Origin: Polyangiaceae bacterium | GTDB lineage: Bacteria; Myxococcota_A; Polyangia; Polyangiales; Polyangiaceae | Length of the DNA stretch: 64,000 bases | Reading direction: 5' to 3' | Assembly: GCA_019637295.1 (NCBI GenBank) | Contig: JAHBVX010000008.1 | Span: 62,001 to 126,000 of the forward strand | Shown: in pieces, positions 25,159 through 34,360 of the stretch | Layout: each line of letters begins with the position of its first letter | Position numbering within the stretch: position 1 is the stretch's first letter | Notes under the pieces: generated by a model | Databases searched by the model: none | What the model saw: the letters and a program-made list of their open reading frames with translations, nothing else | Told to the model about the DNA's origin: nothing | Program-made: the position numbers and the translations under genes

Positions 25159-27081
25159 TCAACCGCTCGGCATGGCCCAGGCGCGAGCGGCCATCGCCCG
25201 GGCATCCAGCACCAACCCCAGCACTCCGTCGCGTCGCAGCACGCTGCCGGCATAGGGCCCGAGCGGGGCCACCAAGCGCGGAAACGGGAACAGCCGCGCG
25301 GTCTCGATACGCCCTACCTCATCGACGGCCAAGACCTGCGTCTGCTCGCGCACGGCGATCTCGATCCCCATCTTGGGGCTGCCCGGCACCGGAAGCCCCA
25401 GCACGGCGGCCAGGGCGGTCGTGTCGCCTTCTATCGCGCAGACGCGGCCAACGTAGCGAAGCGGCAACGCAAGCTCCACGGAGCCGGCTACGACCCACAC
25501 CACGTCCATCATCGCGCGCTCGCTCGGCACCTCGATGGTGGCGGTCACTCCCGCCCCCGCCCGGCTCGACAAGCGCAGCGCTCCTCCTTGGCTCGAGATG
25601 GCCGCCTGAGCGAGCTCGAGGCCAATGCCCCGGCCGGCCAGTACGTCCACGTGGAGCGCCGTGGAGAACCCGGGGGAGAACAGCAGGTCCAACAGCTCAC
25701 TCTCGGCAGCCTCGGCGGCGATGGCATCACTCACGATGCCACGGGCTACCGCCGCGCGACGGAGCGCGTCCAGATCGATACCGCGACCGTCGTCTTCCAC
25801 CAACAACCGGAGCCAGTCCCCGAAGGGTTCGGCGCGGAGCGTGATGACACCCACCGCTGGCTTGCCGCGCCGGGCACGCTCGTCGCTCGGTTCGATGCCA
25901 TGGGCGACGGCATTGCGCACGAGCTGCAAGAGTGGGTCGAACAAGCGCTCGGCAACCGTGCGATCGATGAGCATGTCCGGCGCGTCGATGTCGACGCGAA
26001 CTAGCCTCGCCTCATGGGCGATCGTCCGCTCTGTCGCCCGCGCGACGCGGTCGAGCAAGTCCCGTACGGACGCCTGCCGGAGGCGCGCGAGCTCCCCGCG
26101 AACTGCGCCGTAGCGTCGACCAATGGCGTCGGCGTTGCTACGCAGAACTTGGCGAGAACGCTCCGCTCCCTCGGTCAGCGTCGCGAGGATCCGTGTGACC
26201 CGCTCCACCTTCTCGATCGCGGAAGCGGGTGCGCCCCAGGGCCGTGGAGGACCAATCTGACGCAGGGCCTCGAGCAAGACCGCTCGCTGCTGGCGCAAGA
26301 TGTCCCCGGCGGCGCGCGCTTGCTCGGCTTGCGCGGCCAGCGCGTCGACCAGCGAAGACAGTTCCTCCAAGCGCTCGAGCCACACGTCGATACTGCGCGC
26401 GCGGATGGTCAGCTCACTCGCGTCGGCCGGGCGCGCCCGCGCCGATGGCGGCACCGACCCGGGCTCGGCCCGCAGCGTCAGCAGCGCGCGCTCCGGGTCA
26501 TCCACGATCAGCACCAGCGCCGCCCGGTGGGTCGCCAAGTCCCCGAGCGCTACGCCGGGGACGTCGCCCTCGAGCGCGCGCGCGAGGTACGCCTCGAGCC
26601 CGTGGCAATACCAGGCCAGGAGGTCGTTGCCGACCGCGCCGGCCGCTCCCTTGATGCTGTGCACGATGCGATGCGCCGTGCGGAGCGGATCCTCGGCTTG
26701 GTCGAGCTCGGCAAGGGACTGTAGCCGCTCCCGAATCGAACTCTCCGCCAAGTCATCACGAGCGGCATCCGGCAGCTGCGCTCCCAAGCCCTCGGGCGGC
26801 CGCGGCCAACGCGTCGGAAGCGGCGGCTCGTCGCGCCGCAGCCGCTCGAGCGCGCGGGTGAGCACCGCATGGGCCGCGTCCGAGGCGTCTAGCTCCCCTG
26901 CTCGAATCCTCGCTCCGAGGTGGGCCAACACCAGCGCCAGGTCCGCGTGACCCGCTAGCGCGGCTGATCCGCGCACCGCGTGCAGGACGCGGCGCGCCTC
27001 CTCGGACGACGGCTGACCCGCCAGGAGCGGCACCCGGCGCTCGATCTCGTCGGCCAGCAGCGCATCTACCGGACGACTCAC
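25159..27081 (-). CDS. CheA-like hybrid histidine kinase with two HPt-like domains
   Basis: 640 residues. Two HPt-like modules come first: HAVRGSA (His34; Arg where Lys is usual) and HSIKGAAGAVG (His141). A dimer helix (about 225-345) leads to the ATPase: N box with Asn390 and HGIE (394-397), G1 DDGRGID (430-436), G2 GRGIGLEL (483-490). A C-terminal CheW-like domain follows (about 515-640). No P2 or REC domain is present. It phosphorylates the upstream regulator by inference. The GTG start overlaps the MCP stop as GTGA. Confidence 0.92.
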   Translation of the reverse strand: MSRPVDALLADEIERRVPLLAGQPSSEEARRVLHAVRGSAALAGHADLALVLAHLGARIRAGELDASDAAHAVLTRALERLRRDEPPLPTRWPRPPEGLGAQLPDAARDDLAESSIRERLQSLAELDQAEDPLRTAHRIVHSIKGAAGAVGNDLLAWYCHGLEAYLARALEGDVPGVALGDLATHRAALVLIVDDPERALLTLRAEPGSVPPSARARPADASELTIRARSIDVWLERLEELSSLVDALAAQAEQARAAGDILRQQRAVLLEALRQIGPPRPWGAPASAIEKVERVTRILATLTEGAERSRQVLRSNADAIGRRYGAVRGELARLRQASVRDLLDRVARATERTIAHEARLVRVDIDAPDMLIDRTVAERLFDPLLQLVRNAVAHGIEPSDERARRGKPAVGVITLRAEPFGDWLRLLVEDDGRGIDLDALRRAAVARGIVSDAIAAEAAESELLDLLFSPGFSTALHVDVLAGRGIGLELAQAAISSQGGALRLSSRAGAGVTATIEVPSERAMMDVVWVVAGSVELALPLRYVGRVCAIEGDTTALAAVLGLPVPGSPKMGIEIAVREQTQVLAVDEVGRIETARLFPFPRLVAPLGPYAGSVLRRDGVLGLVLDARAMAARAWAMPSG

Positions 27082-27866
27082 TGATCGCTCGCGGCTGCGG
27101 GACCTGGGCGCTCCAGCTCACGCAGCACGCGGAGCAACGGCCCGAGGGTCGGACGCAGAGCGCGCCAGACGAGCCCACGCTGCGGCTTCGAAGAGAGCGC
27201 GCTGAGCGCCGACAGAAGGCCCCTCGCGTGCTCGGCGACCTCACTGAACAGCCGGGCGCTCTCGGCATCCGTGCCGGAGACCTCCGCCAACTTCTGGCCC
27301 AGCTCATCGATCGCTTGCTCACCTCGGCGCTGTGCAGCTTGAGCGCGAAGGATCTCCTGGGAAACGTCCCCTGCCTTGACCCGCGCCTGAGCGAGATCCG
27401 CGGTCAATCGTTCGCGATCCTCGTCCAGCTCTGCCTGCAAGCTCCCGAGGTCGGTGACGGCCCCGATTCCACCGCGTACCAGCTCGCCGAGCTCCTCCGC
27501 CACCAGCAAGAGCGCGCGCCCCCGGGCCTCACCCACCCGCGCGCCGTCCAGACCCGTGTTGAGCGCGACCAACTTCACTCGCTCGAGCGTCTCCCGAATT
27601 CGCCGCAGGTGCGCGCGCGACTCTTGCGAGCGCGCCACGAGCAGTCGGCTCCGATCGCTGGCGGCGTCCAGGTGCGCCCGCTGTTGCGCGACGCTGGCTC
27701 CGAGCTCCTGGCAGGCGCTCACGGCTTCCTGGACGGAAGCCGCAGCTTGCGACTGTGCGCGAGCCAACATCGCCTCGTCCAGGCCGGCATACGCCGCCGT
27801 CGTCGCCGTCGCCTCGGTCGCCAGCACCTGGCGCATGCGCTCGGCGAGCTCGCGAATCACGCTCAC
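27078..27866 (-). CDS. Soluble methyl-accepting chemotaxis-like protein
   Basis: 262 residues, all helical. There is no transmembrane helix and no ligand domain. The signalling hairpin tip is recognisable: VKLVALNTGLDGARVGEARG (97-116), then LLVAEELGELVRGG (120-133). It lacks the usual TM receptor and HAMP parts. It probably forms arrays with the CheA-like and CheW-like products of the same operon and receives signals in the cytoplasm. Both ends overlap neighbouring genes as GTGA. Confidence 0.85.
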   Translation of the reverse strand: MSVIRELAERMRQVLATEATATTAAYAGLDEAMLARAQSQAAASVQEAVSACQELGASVAQQRAHLDAASDRSRLLVARSQESRAHLRRIRETLERVKLVALNTGLDGARVGEARGRALLLVAEELGELVRGGIGAVTDLGSLQAELDEDRERLTADLAQARVKAGDVSQEILRAQAAQRRGEQAIDELGQKLAEVSGTDAESARLFSEVAEHARGLLSALSALSSKPQRGLVWRALRPTLGPLLRVLRELERPGPAAASDQ

Positions 27867-28216
27867 GGCTGCTCCTGTGTCAGCGCCGCCAGCGCGACTG
27901 CCCGCACGTCGAGCCGTGGCACCCGTGCGCCGTCGAAGTCGATGGCGTCTTCATGCCCATCGAAGAAGCCCACCTGTTCGACGTCCACACCAGCGAGCAA
28001 GGCCAACTCGCCGTCCACGTCGCACACCAACGCATGGGGTCCCGAACCCAGGTCGATGGTCACGGCCGACCGACTCGCCACCAGGGAGAGCCCAACCCGG
28101 GTGCCTGGGATCGCGGTCGGCGACGGGCGCGCGTCGATGCGACGAACGAGCGAGGCCTGGACGTAGCGACGCCCCAGGCTGCTGTCGATCAGCACGGCGG
28201 CCACGCGCTCCCTCAT
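27863..28216 (-). CDS. Degenerate CheW-like protein
   Basis: 117 residues from the ATG at 28216, which overlaps the upstream regulator's stop as ATGA. Its beta pattern matches a CheW fold (RRYVQASLVRRIDARPSPTA, GPHALVCDVDGELALLAGVD), but residues typical of CheW at the receptor and CheA contacts are not obvious. It probably couples the soluble MCP to the CheA-like kinase. The domain call is made from order and strand pattern. Confidence 0.62.
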   Translation of the reverse strand: MRERVAAVLIDSSLGRRYVQASLVRRIDARPSPTAIPGTRVGLSLVASRSAVTIDLGSGPHALVCDVDGELALLAGVDVEQVGFFDGHEDAIDFDGARVPRLDVRAVALAALTQEQP

Positions 28217-29604
28217 GACGCCTTGCGCCTGACCAAGCGCGAGTTGAGGAGCTGGTAGATGATCTTGCACACCTCGAAGGAGCTGCCCGCCATGTCGTCG
28301 ACGATCTCGCGCACCGTCGTGTCGCCGTCGATGCTCTCGAGCACGGCCTTCTCACGCACCGTCAGCTCCGAGTCCTGCCCCAAGCTCTCGACCGCCACCG
28401 CGTCCTTGACCAAGACCTCGTCGAAGTCGAAAGTGCCCTCGATCAAGCGCCACTCGTCCACGCGACGGAAGCCCTCCATCACCAGCGCGCCGGTGGACAG
28501 CGCGAGGCGAGTGCTCTGCACTTCCGGTGGCAGGCCCACCGTGAAGGTGAAGCGCCCCGTCTTCCAGCGCACCACCTCGAACACCAGCTCGGAGGTCTGA
28601 CGCTTGAGGGCTTCGGCCACCTCGTCCTCGTCCACCAGTCCGAGCTCGGTGAGCCGCTGCCCGAGCAGCTGCGACCCGGAGCGTGACGAGATCACGTCGT
28701 CGAGGTCCTCGCGGTTGAGCTTTCCGGACTCGACCAGGTAGCGCCCGATGCGAAACTCTTCCCGCACGCCTCGTGACTGGGCCAGGTCGATGTTGCCCTC
28801 GCGTACGAACAACGTGATCTCGCTCACCCGGTTGGATATGACCAGCGCCCCGGTCTGCCGCTGAAGGTGCAATAGCTGTAGGATTTCCGCGATGGAGATG
28901 ACGCTGATGTCTCCGGCGAGGACCTCCTGGGTGCCAGCGCCGAAGTCGAGCGAGCGCAGTAGCGCGGAGAGCGCACCCAGGGTCTCCGGCTTGATCGCGC
29001 GGATGAAGGCGGGCTCGATGGTATCGGGGTCGACCCCGGCCAAGTCCACCAGACGCTCGAGCTCGGGCGCGACGAGCTTGAACAGCGTGTGCGCGAACTC
29101 CTGCGCGGTCTGCGTGCGCCGGATGGCCGGATCATCGCTCGGAAGCACGGACGAGGGCGCCAACTCCTCCGCCACGGTCACGTCGTCCGGCATGGCCGTG
29201 CCGTCGGGCAACGGCCGCGCGCGACCTTCCTTCTGCTTCTTGAGCGCTCCCTCGACCACCGCGACCAGACCGCGCGCGTCGAAGGGCTTGGTGATGGCGT
29301 CGATGGCCCCCGTCTGCTGCACGAACTGCCCGCGGATCTTGTCGCTCTTGGCGCTCATCAGCACCACGGGCAAGTTCTTCTGCTCCGGCTTCTGCCGCAG
29401 CTCGCGGCAGAACTGGTAGCCGTTCATGCGCGGCATCACGAAGTCGAGCAGCACGAGGTCGAACTGCTCGCCGTTCGTCAGCTTCTCGAGCGCGTCCTGA
29501 CCGTCTTCCGCGGTGACCGTTTGGTACGCGTGCGACTGCAGGATGGCAGCGACCACCCGACGGATGGTGGGGCTGTCGTCGACGACGAGGATACGGGCGC
29601 CCAT
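28213..29604 (-). CDS. Response regulator with DUF4388 (PATAN) effector domain
   Basis: 463 residues. REC domain with acidic pocket (VVDDSP), phosphorylation site Asp54 (LVLLDFVMP), switch Ser84 and conserved Lys106 (TKPFDA). A helical linker leads to a DUF4388 domain (from about 230: ISVISIAEILQLLHLQRQ, TGALVIS). This kind of effector is found in gliding and regulatory proteins of myxobacteria. No HTH is present. As the first gene it may receive phosphate from the CheA-like kinase. Start ATG at 29604 is clear. Confidence 0.9.
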   Translation of the reverse strand: MGARILVVDDSPTIRRVVAAILQSHAYQTVTAEDGQDALEKLTNGEQFDLVLLDFVMPRMNGYQFCRELRQKPEQKNLPVVLMSAKSDKIRGQFVQQTGAIDAITKPFDARGLVAVVEGALKKQKEGRARPLPDGTAMPDDVTVAEELAPSSVLPSDDPAIRRTQTAQEFAHTLFKLVAPELERLVDLAGVDPDTIEPAFIRAIKPETLGALSALLRSLDFGAGTQEVLAGDISVISIAEILQLLHLQRQTGALVISNRVSEITLFVREGNIDLAQSRGVREEFRIGRYLVESGKLNREDLDDVISSRSGSQLLGQRLTELGLVDEDEVAEALKRQTSELVFEVVRWKTGRFTFTVGLPPEVQSTRLALSTGALVMEGFRRVDEWRLIEGTFDFDEVLVKDAVAVESLGQDSELTVREKAVLESIDGDTTVREIVDDMAGSSFEVCKIIYQLLNSRLVRRKAS

Positions 29605-29707
29605 GAGGGTACCGGCGCATCGTGTCGGTAGCCCGCGCGGGAATCAAGTCACACCTCGGCCGCTGCCTGGCCGGCGGCGCGCGTGACCCCCTCGCCGCCG
29701 GCCGCCG

Positions 29708-31600
29708 TCACGACTCGGGCAGCACCGTCCGCACGAACAACTCGGCGAGCTGCTCCGCGCTGACGGGGTTGGGCGCGTCCGTCATCACGTCCGTGCCCTT
29801 CTGCGTCTTGGGGAAGGCGATGACGTCCCGAATGCTGTCGCTGCCCGCGAGCAGCATCGCGATCCGGTCCAAGCCGAGCGCGATCCCGCCGTGAGGGGGC
29901 GCGCCGTAGCGCAGCGCCTGCAGCAAGAAGCCAAACTTCTCCCTGGCCTCGTCCTCGCCGATCCCGAGCGCGCCGAACACCCGCTGCTGGACCTCCGGGT
30001 CGTGCAGCCGAATGGATCCACCCGCGATCTCGAAGCCGTTCAAGACCAGGTCGTAGCGGTAGCAGAGCACCTTGCCCGGATCGCTCTCGATCAGCGGCAC
30101 GCTGTCGTCGTGAGGACGGGTGAACGCGTGGTGAGCCGCCCCCCAACGTCCACTCGCGTCATCGTACTCGAACAGCGGCGGCTCGACGACCCAGGAGAAC
30201 TTCCACTGGTCCCCGTGCCCGACCTCCGGGATGAGGCCCAGCTTCTTGGCGATGTGAACGCGCAGGTTCGCCAGCACCGTGTGCACCAGCGAGCTCTTGC
30301 CGAACTGCAGCAGCAACAGATCCCCCTCCTTCGCGCCCATCGCGTCGTTGATGGCGACGCGAAGGGGCTCGCTGATGGTCTTGGCGAAGGGCGACTGGGT
30401 CCAGCTGCCGTCCGCGGCCAACTTGGCCCGAGCGAGCCCTGCCGCCCCCATGCTGCGCGCGAGCTGCTCGAGCTTGTCCGTGTCGGTGCGCGAGAGGCCC
30501 GCGTCAGCCGGCACCCGGAGAGCCTTGACGATCTCTGCCGGAAGATCGAGGCGATCCTTGCCCGACCGGAAGCGCTCGGCGATGGGCTCGAAGAACGAGA
30601 CACCGCCGCCCGCGTGCTCCACCACCAGCGCCGTGAGATCCACGTGCGGCATGTCGAAGCGGAGATCCGGCTTGTCGTTGCCGTAGTCCCGCATGGCATC
30701 GTCGAAGCGCATGCGCGGGAACTTCCCGTCGGGGTACAGCTCAGCCAGGTCCACGCCGAGGCCAGCCTTCCAGATGGCGAAGATCAGACCTTCCACCAGC
30801 GTGAACACATCATCCTGGTTCACGAAGCTCATCTCGATGTCGATCTGCGTGAACTCGGGCTGGCGATCGAGCCGCAGATCTTCGTCGCGAAAGCAGCGCA
30901 CGATCTGGAAGTAGCGCTCGAACCCGGCCACCATGAACAGCTGCTTGAAGAGCTGCGGGCTCTCGGCCAGGGCATAGAACTTCCCGGGCGCGAGCCGCGC
31001 CGGCACGAGGAAGTTCCGTGCGCCACCGGGGGTGTACTTGACCAGCATCGGCGTCTCGAGCTCGAGACAACCCTGGCTGGAGAGGTAGCCGCGCGTCGCC
31101 TGACTCACCGCGTGGCGCATGCGCAAGCTGCGCTGAAGCGGGCGACGACGCAGATCGAGATAGCGATACTGAAGCCGTATCTCCTCGCGGGTGTCGAGGG
31201 TGTCGGCGATCTCGAAGGGCGGCGTCTCGGCGCGATTGAACACCGTGGCCTCGAGCACCTCCACCTCGACCTCACCGGTGGCCAGGTTCGGGTTGGCCGC
31301 CGAGACGAGCTTGTTCTCCTTCTTGCTGAACTGCTGGCCCCGTGAGCGCACCGTGCCGCGCACCCCGATCACCCACTCGGAGCGCACTTGTTCCGCCAGA
31401 TCGTGCGCTGCCCGAGATGAGTCGGGATCGAAGACGACCTGCGTGATCCCCTCGCGGTCCCGCAGATCGATGAAGATCAGGCTGCCGTGGTCGCGACGGC
31501 TCTCGACCCAGCCGAAGAGGACCACCTCGCGTCCGATGTCGCTGGCGCGCAGGGCGCCGTTGTCGTGAGTGCGCTTGAGCTCGTCGATGAAGCGGGCCAA
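29708..31600 (-). CDS. aspS: Aspartyl-tRNA synthetase
   Basis: 630 residues. The TTG at 31600 is chosen because GGAGGAG lies eight bases upstream; a GTG at 31666 would extend it without support. N-terminal OB-fold anticodon domain (VVLFGWVESRRDHGSLIFID), class II core with motif 2 (FRDEDLRLDRQPEFTQIDIE) and motif 3 (GGIALGLDRIAML), and the bacterial GAD insertion in between. Charges tRNA-Asp (and tRNA-Asn if non-discriminating, which sequence alone does not tell). It is read in the direction of the chemosensory run. Confidence 0.97.
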   Translation of the reverse strand: MARFIDELKRTHDNGALRASDIGREVVLFGWVESRRDHGSLIFIDLRDREGITQVVFDPDSSRAAHDLAEQVRSEWVIGVRGTVRSRGQQFSKKENKLVSAANPNLATGEVEVEVLEATVFNRAETPPFEIADTLDTREEIRLQYRYLDLRRRPLQRSLRMRHAVSQATRGYLSSQGCLELETPMLVKYTPGGARNFLVPARLAPGKFYALAESPQLFKQLFMVAGFERYFQIVRCFRDEDLRLDRQPEFTQIDIEMSFVNQDDVFTLVEGLIFAIWKAGLGVDLAELYPDGKFPRMRFDDAMRDYGNDKPDLRFDMPHVDLTALVVEHAGGGVSFFEPIAERFRSGKDRLDLPAEIVKALRVPADAGLSRTDTDKLEQLARSMGAAGLARAKLAADGSWTQSPFAKTISEPLRVAINDAMGAKEGDLLLLQFGKSSLVHTVLANLRVHIAKKLGLIPEVGHGDQWKFSWVVEPPLFEYDDASGRWGAAHHAFTRPHDDSVPLIESDPGKVLCYRYDLVLNGFEIAGGSIRLHDPEVQQRVFGALGIGEDEAREKFGFLLQALRYGAPPHGGIALGLDRIAMLLAGSDSIRDVIAFPKTQKGTDVMTDAPNPVSAEQLAELFVRTVLPES

Positions 31601-31708
31601 AAGGGACTCCTCCGGGAGAGCGGCGCCTGCGGCGCCGGGGCGGGCCTTATAGCATCCGTGGGTCACTTGGGGTCCGAGACCTCACCGGACACGGCGTACA
31701 CTGTGGGC

Positions 31709-32458
31709 GTGGCGTCGCTGCTGATCTGGCTCCCCGGCTTACTGCTGCTGCTGCTCGGACTGTGGGCAGTGCTCCTCTACCGCGGGGTGATGGCGCCCAT
31801 CCATGCCATCCACGCCGGTCAGTATGAGCGCGCAGCCCGCCTCGTCGTCCAGCCGAGCCTACTGGATCGCGCCCCGTCCATCCGGCATGCCAAGCGCTAC
31901 AACCTGGCGCTGGCCCTGTGCCTGGACGGCCAGCTCGAGCGCGCGGCGGAGGTGCTCGCCGAGCTTCCCCCGGGATTGGACCGAAACCTGGAGTATGCCC
32001 GGGCATCGCTGACCGCGACCCTGGCGGGGCTCCGGGGGGATCCCCGGGCGGCGCTCACCGAGATCCAAGTCGCGCGCGCCCTGCGTGACACTCCGGGCGA
32101 CGCTTGGCTCGAGGCGGTAGTCCTCCGCGCCCTCGGGGACGAGCCCGGCGCGGAGCGCGCCGCCGCGCAAGGCCGAGCGCTCGGGACCCCTGGGGTGGTC
32201 CTGGGCGTCAAGACCGTGCTGGTGCATGGCGCGGAGCTCGAGCGGGTTGGGCTTGCCTATTTGATGGGTCGTTTCGCCGAGCTGGGTGGAGCCGACGCGG
32301 ACGCGCGCGAGGCCTACGCCGCGGCGGCCGGGTCACCCATCCCCAGTATCTACCGGACCCGAGCGCGCGAGGCGCTCCCTCAGGTGGGCGTGCCGAGCGC
32401 CGCGCGGGAGGAGCCCGAGCCGTCGACCCTAGCCCCCCACGTCCTGTCTCGGCGCTGA
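31709..32458 (+). CDS. Membrane-anchored TPR-like protein
   Basis: 249 residues from a GTG at 31709; GTG at 31703 is in frame. One N-terminal membrane helix (LLIWLPGLLLLLLGLWAVLL) is followed by helical-hairpin repeats of TPR type (AGQYERAARLVVQPS, DGQLERAAEVLAELPPG, RGDPRAALTEIQVARAL). TACACT ends six bases before the GTG at 31709. The domain should lie on one side of the inner membrane as a protein-interaction scaffold. Function not known; resembles the protein at 39665-40435 in layout. Confidence 0.7.
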   Translation: MASLLIWLPGLLLLLLGLWAVLLYRGVMAPIHAIHAGQYERAARLVVQPSLLDRAPSIRHAKRYNLALALCLDGQLERAAEVLAELPPGLDRNLEYARASLTATLAGLRGDPRAALTEIQVARALRDTPGDAWLEAVVLRALGDEPGAERAAAQGRALGTPGVVLGVKTVLVHGAELERVGLAYLMGRFAELGGADADAREAYAAAAGSPIPSIYRTRAREALPQVGVPSAAREEPEPSTLAPHVLSRR

Positions 32459-32513
32459 GGTTCACGGTCGGAAAGTGGGAATTTTTCCCGGCCTCTGCCA
32501 GTGAGGGGCGACC

Positions 32514-34334
32514 TTGATCGCGTCCAGCCGAGCGGAGGTGCCGTCCCGAGACCAGAGCACGCTGGCCATCCTCTGTGGCTGGCTCGCGCTCGTGCTGCCC
32601 CTCGGGATCACGGTTTGGCGCACCTCGGCCACCACCCAATGGCGAGACGATCTGCCGGTCGTACGCGCGCTTGGACTGATCCCCCTCGGCGGCGAGGGCG
32701 TCGTCTCCTCGGTCCTGATGCAGGTCTCGTCCTTGTTACCCATCGGCGGGCGGCTGGGGCGAGCGGCTCTCGTCGGTGCGCTCGGGCTCGCGCTCACGAG
32801 TCGCCTACTGCATGCCCACGCCTTACGCTCCTTGGACGCGAACGCCTGGACCCCGCGGCTGGGGCCGGTGCTAGCGCTGTCCGCCGCCCTCACGGCGACG
32901 CTCGGCGCCACCTTCCAGCTCGAAGGAACGATCGCGAGCGGCGCGCCCATCGCCGTGGCGCTCGTCCTCTTCGGGCTGCTCATCCGGCCCGACGCGCAGT
33001 GCGACGACGCGCGAGTGTGGCTCGGCTTCGGTGCGCTCGTGGCGCTGACTGCGCTCGAGAGCCACGTCGCCGGTGCCTGCCTGGTCGTCGCGCTCGCTGC
33101 GCAAGTGGGCCTGCTGGGCGAGCTGCCGACGCGCAGCAGCTTGAAGTGGTGCGCGCTGGGGGCGGTCTTCACGGCAGCGCTGTGCCTCGTGCCCCAGCTC
33201 GTACGACCCTTCTCGGATCGAGCGTGGGTTCACCTTGGCTTCGGCCTGTCCACGGCCGCGCTCACGCCCCTCGACAGCGCGGCGGACAAGCCCGGCGCGC
33301 TAGCGGTTTGGCTCCGCGAGGTTGGGGTCGTCAGTCTTGGGCTCGGCGTCCTGGGCGCCGCCTGGGGTCTGCTCCGCGGCCGCACCCGCTGGCTGGTCGC
33401 CCCCCTAGCCCTCTTCGTCCTGGCCGACGTCGTCTTTCCCGCCAGTCGAACGGGGGTGCTGATCACCGATCCGCTGGTCCCGCTGCGCTTGCTCTCGCTC
33501 GTCGCGCTGTCCATCACGGCCGTGCTGGGCCTGCAGACCCTGGCGCTCGGGCTGGTGCGCGCCTCGATCCCGTTCGCGCGACCCATCGCCGCGCTGCTCG
33601 TGATCTTCCAGGCCACGCTGGTGCTGATGACGGGTGAAGACGCCGCGTACGTGGCGGATCGTCGCAGACAGACCGCCGCCGAGGTGTGGACCGACGAAGC
33701 GCTGCGCTCGCTGCCACCCCGGAGCCTGCTCTTGGTGCGCTCCGAGGCCGTCGCCTGGCGGCTGTGGGCCGCGCGGGTGGTGCGCGGAGAGCGCCCGGAT
33801 CTGGTGATCGTCCCGATGCCGCTGCTCGATCGCGGCAGCGTCGCCACCAGCCTGCTCGAGTTCGAACCCGCGCTCGCGCCGCTCATCCGCGAGGTCGCGC
33901 TCTCGGGAAAACCCAACGAGTTCTCGCTCTCCAGCCTGTCGGACGTCCGCCCCCTGTACGTCGAACTCGATCCCTCCTGGGACACCCGACTGGTTCACCA
34001 CCTGGTGCCCGAGCGCATGTGGCTCGGCTTCGCTCCCCATGCGCTCGGGCGCTCGGATCGCAAGCAGAGCTTCCGGCTGGGTCGCACCGCATTCGAGCGC
34101 GTGCTCGACGTCGCCAACGAGACGACGCATCGCGATCTCGCGACGCTGTCCGTCCTGTCCGCGCGCGCGCGCGAGCAGGCGTTTGCGTTGGCGACCCTGG
34201 GCGACCGCGAGAGCGTGGCGCATCTGATGGCGGATCTCTCGAGCATCGATCCGGAGCACCCCTTCGTGGCAGACATGACTCGACGGCTCGCGCGGGGCAC
34301 CGGCAGCATCGACGTCTCCGGCCTTGCGCACTGA
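32514..34334 (+). CDS. Polytopic membrane protein, DUF2723-like
   Basis: 606 residues from a TTG at 32514, with GAGGGG seven bases upstream. About ten membrane segments fill residues 15-375, beginning WLALVLPLGITVWRT, then a soluble C-terminal domain of about 230 residues with DRRRQTAAEVWTDEALRSL. The N-terminal loop DDLPVVRALGLIPLGGEG and SSVLMQVSSLLPIGGR follow the pattern of DUF2723 (GT117-like) membrane proteins, which have been linked to lipid-dependent sugar transfer. The assignment is by pattern and remains tentative. Confidence 0.6.
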   Translation: MIASSRAEVPSRDQSTLAILCGWLALVLPLGITVWRTSATTQWRDDLPVVRALGLIPLGGEGVVSSVLMQVSSLLPIGGRLGRAALVGALGLALTSRLLHAHALRSLDANAWTPRLGPVLALSAALTATLGATFQLEGTIASGAPIAVALVLFGLLIRPDAQCDDARVWLGFGALVALTALESHVAGACLVVALAAQVGLLGELPTRSSLKWCALGAVFTAALCLVPQLVRPFSDRAWVHLGFGLSTAALTPLDSAADKPGALAVWLREVGVVSLGLGVLGAAWGLLRGRTRWLVAPLALFVLADVVFPASRTGVLITDPLVPLRLLSLVALSITAVLGLQTLALGLVRASIPFARPIAALLVIFQATLVLMTGEDAAYVADRRRQTAAEVWTDEALRSLPPRSLLLVRSEAVAWRLWAARVVRGERPDLVIVPMPLLDRGSVATSLLEFEPALAPLIREVALSGKPNEFSLSSLSDVRPLYVELDPSWDTRLVHHLVPERMWLGFAPHALGRSDRKQSFRLGRTAFERVLDVANETTHRDLATLSVLSARAREQAFALATLGDRESVAHLMADLSSIDPEHPFVADMTRRLARGTGSIDVSGLAH

Positions 34335-34360
34335 GGTCCCCTGTGGCGTGATCCGTGGCG

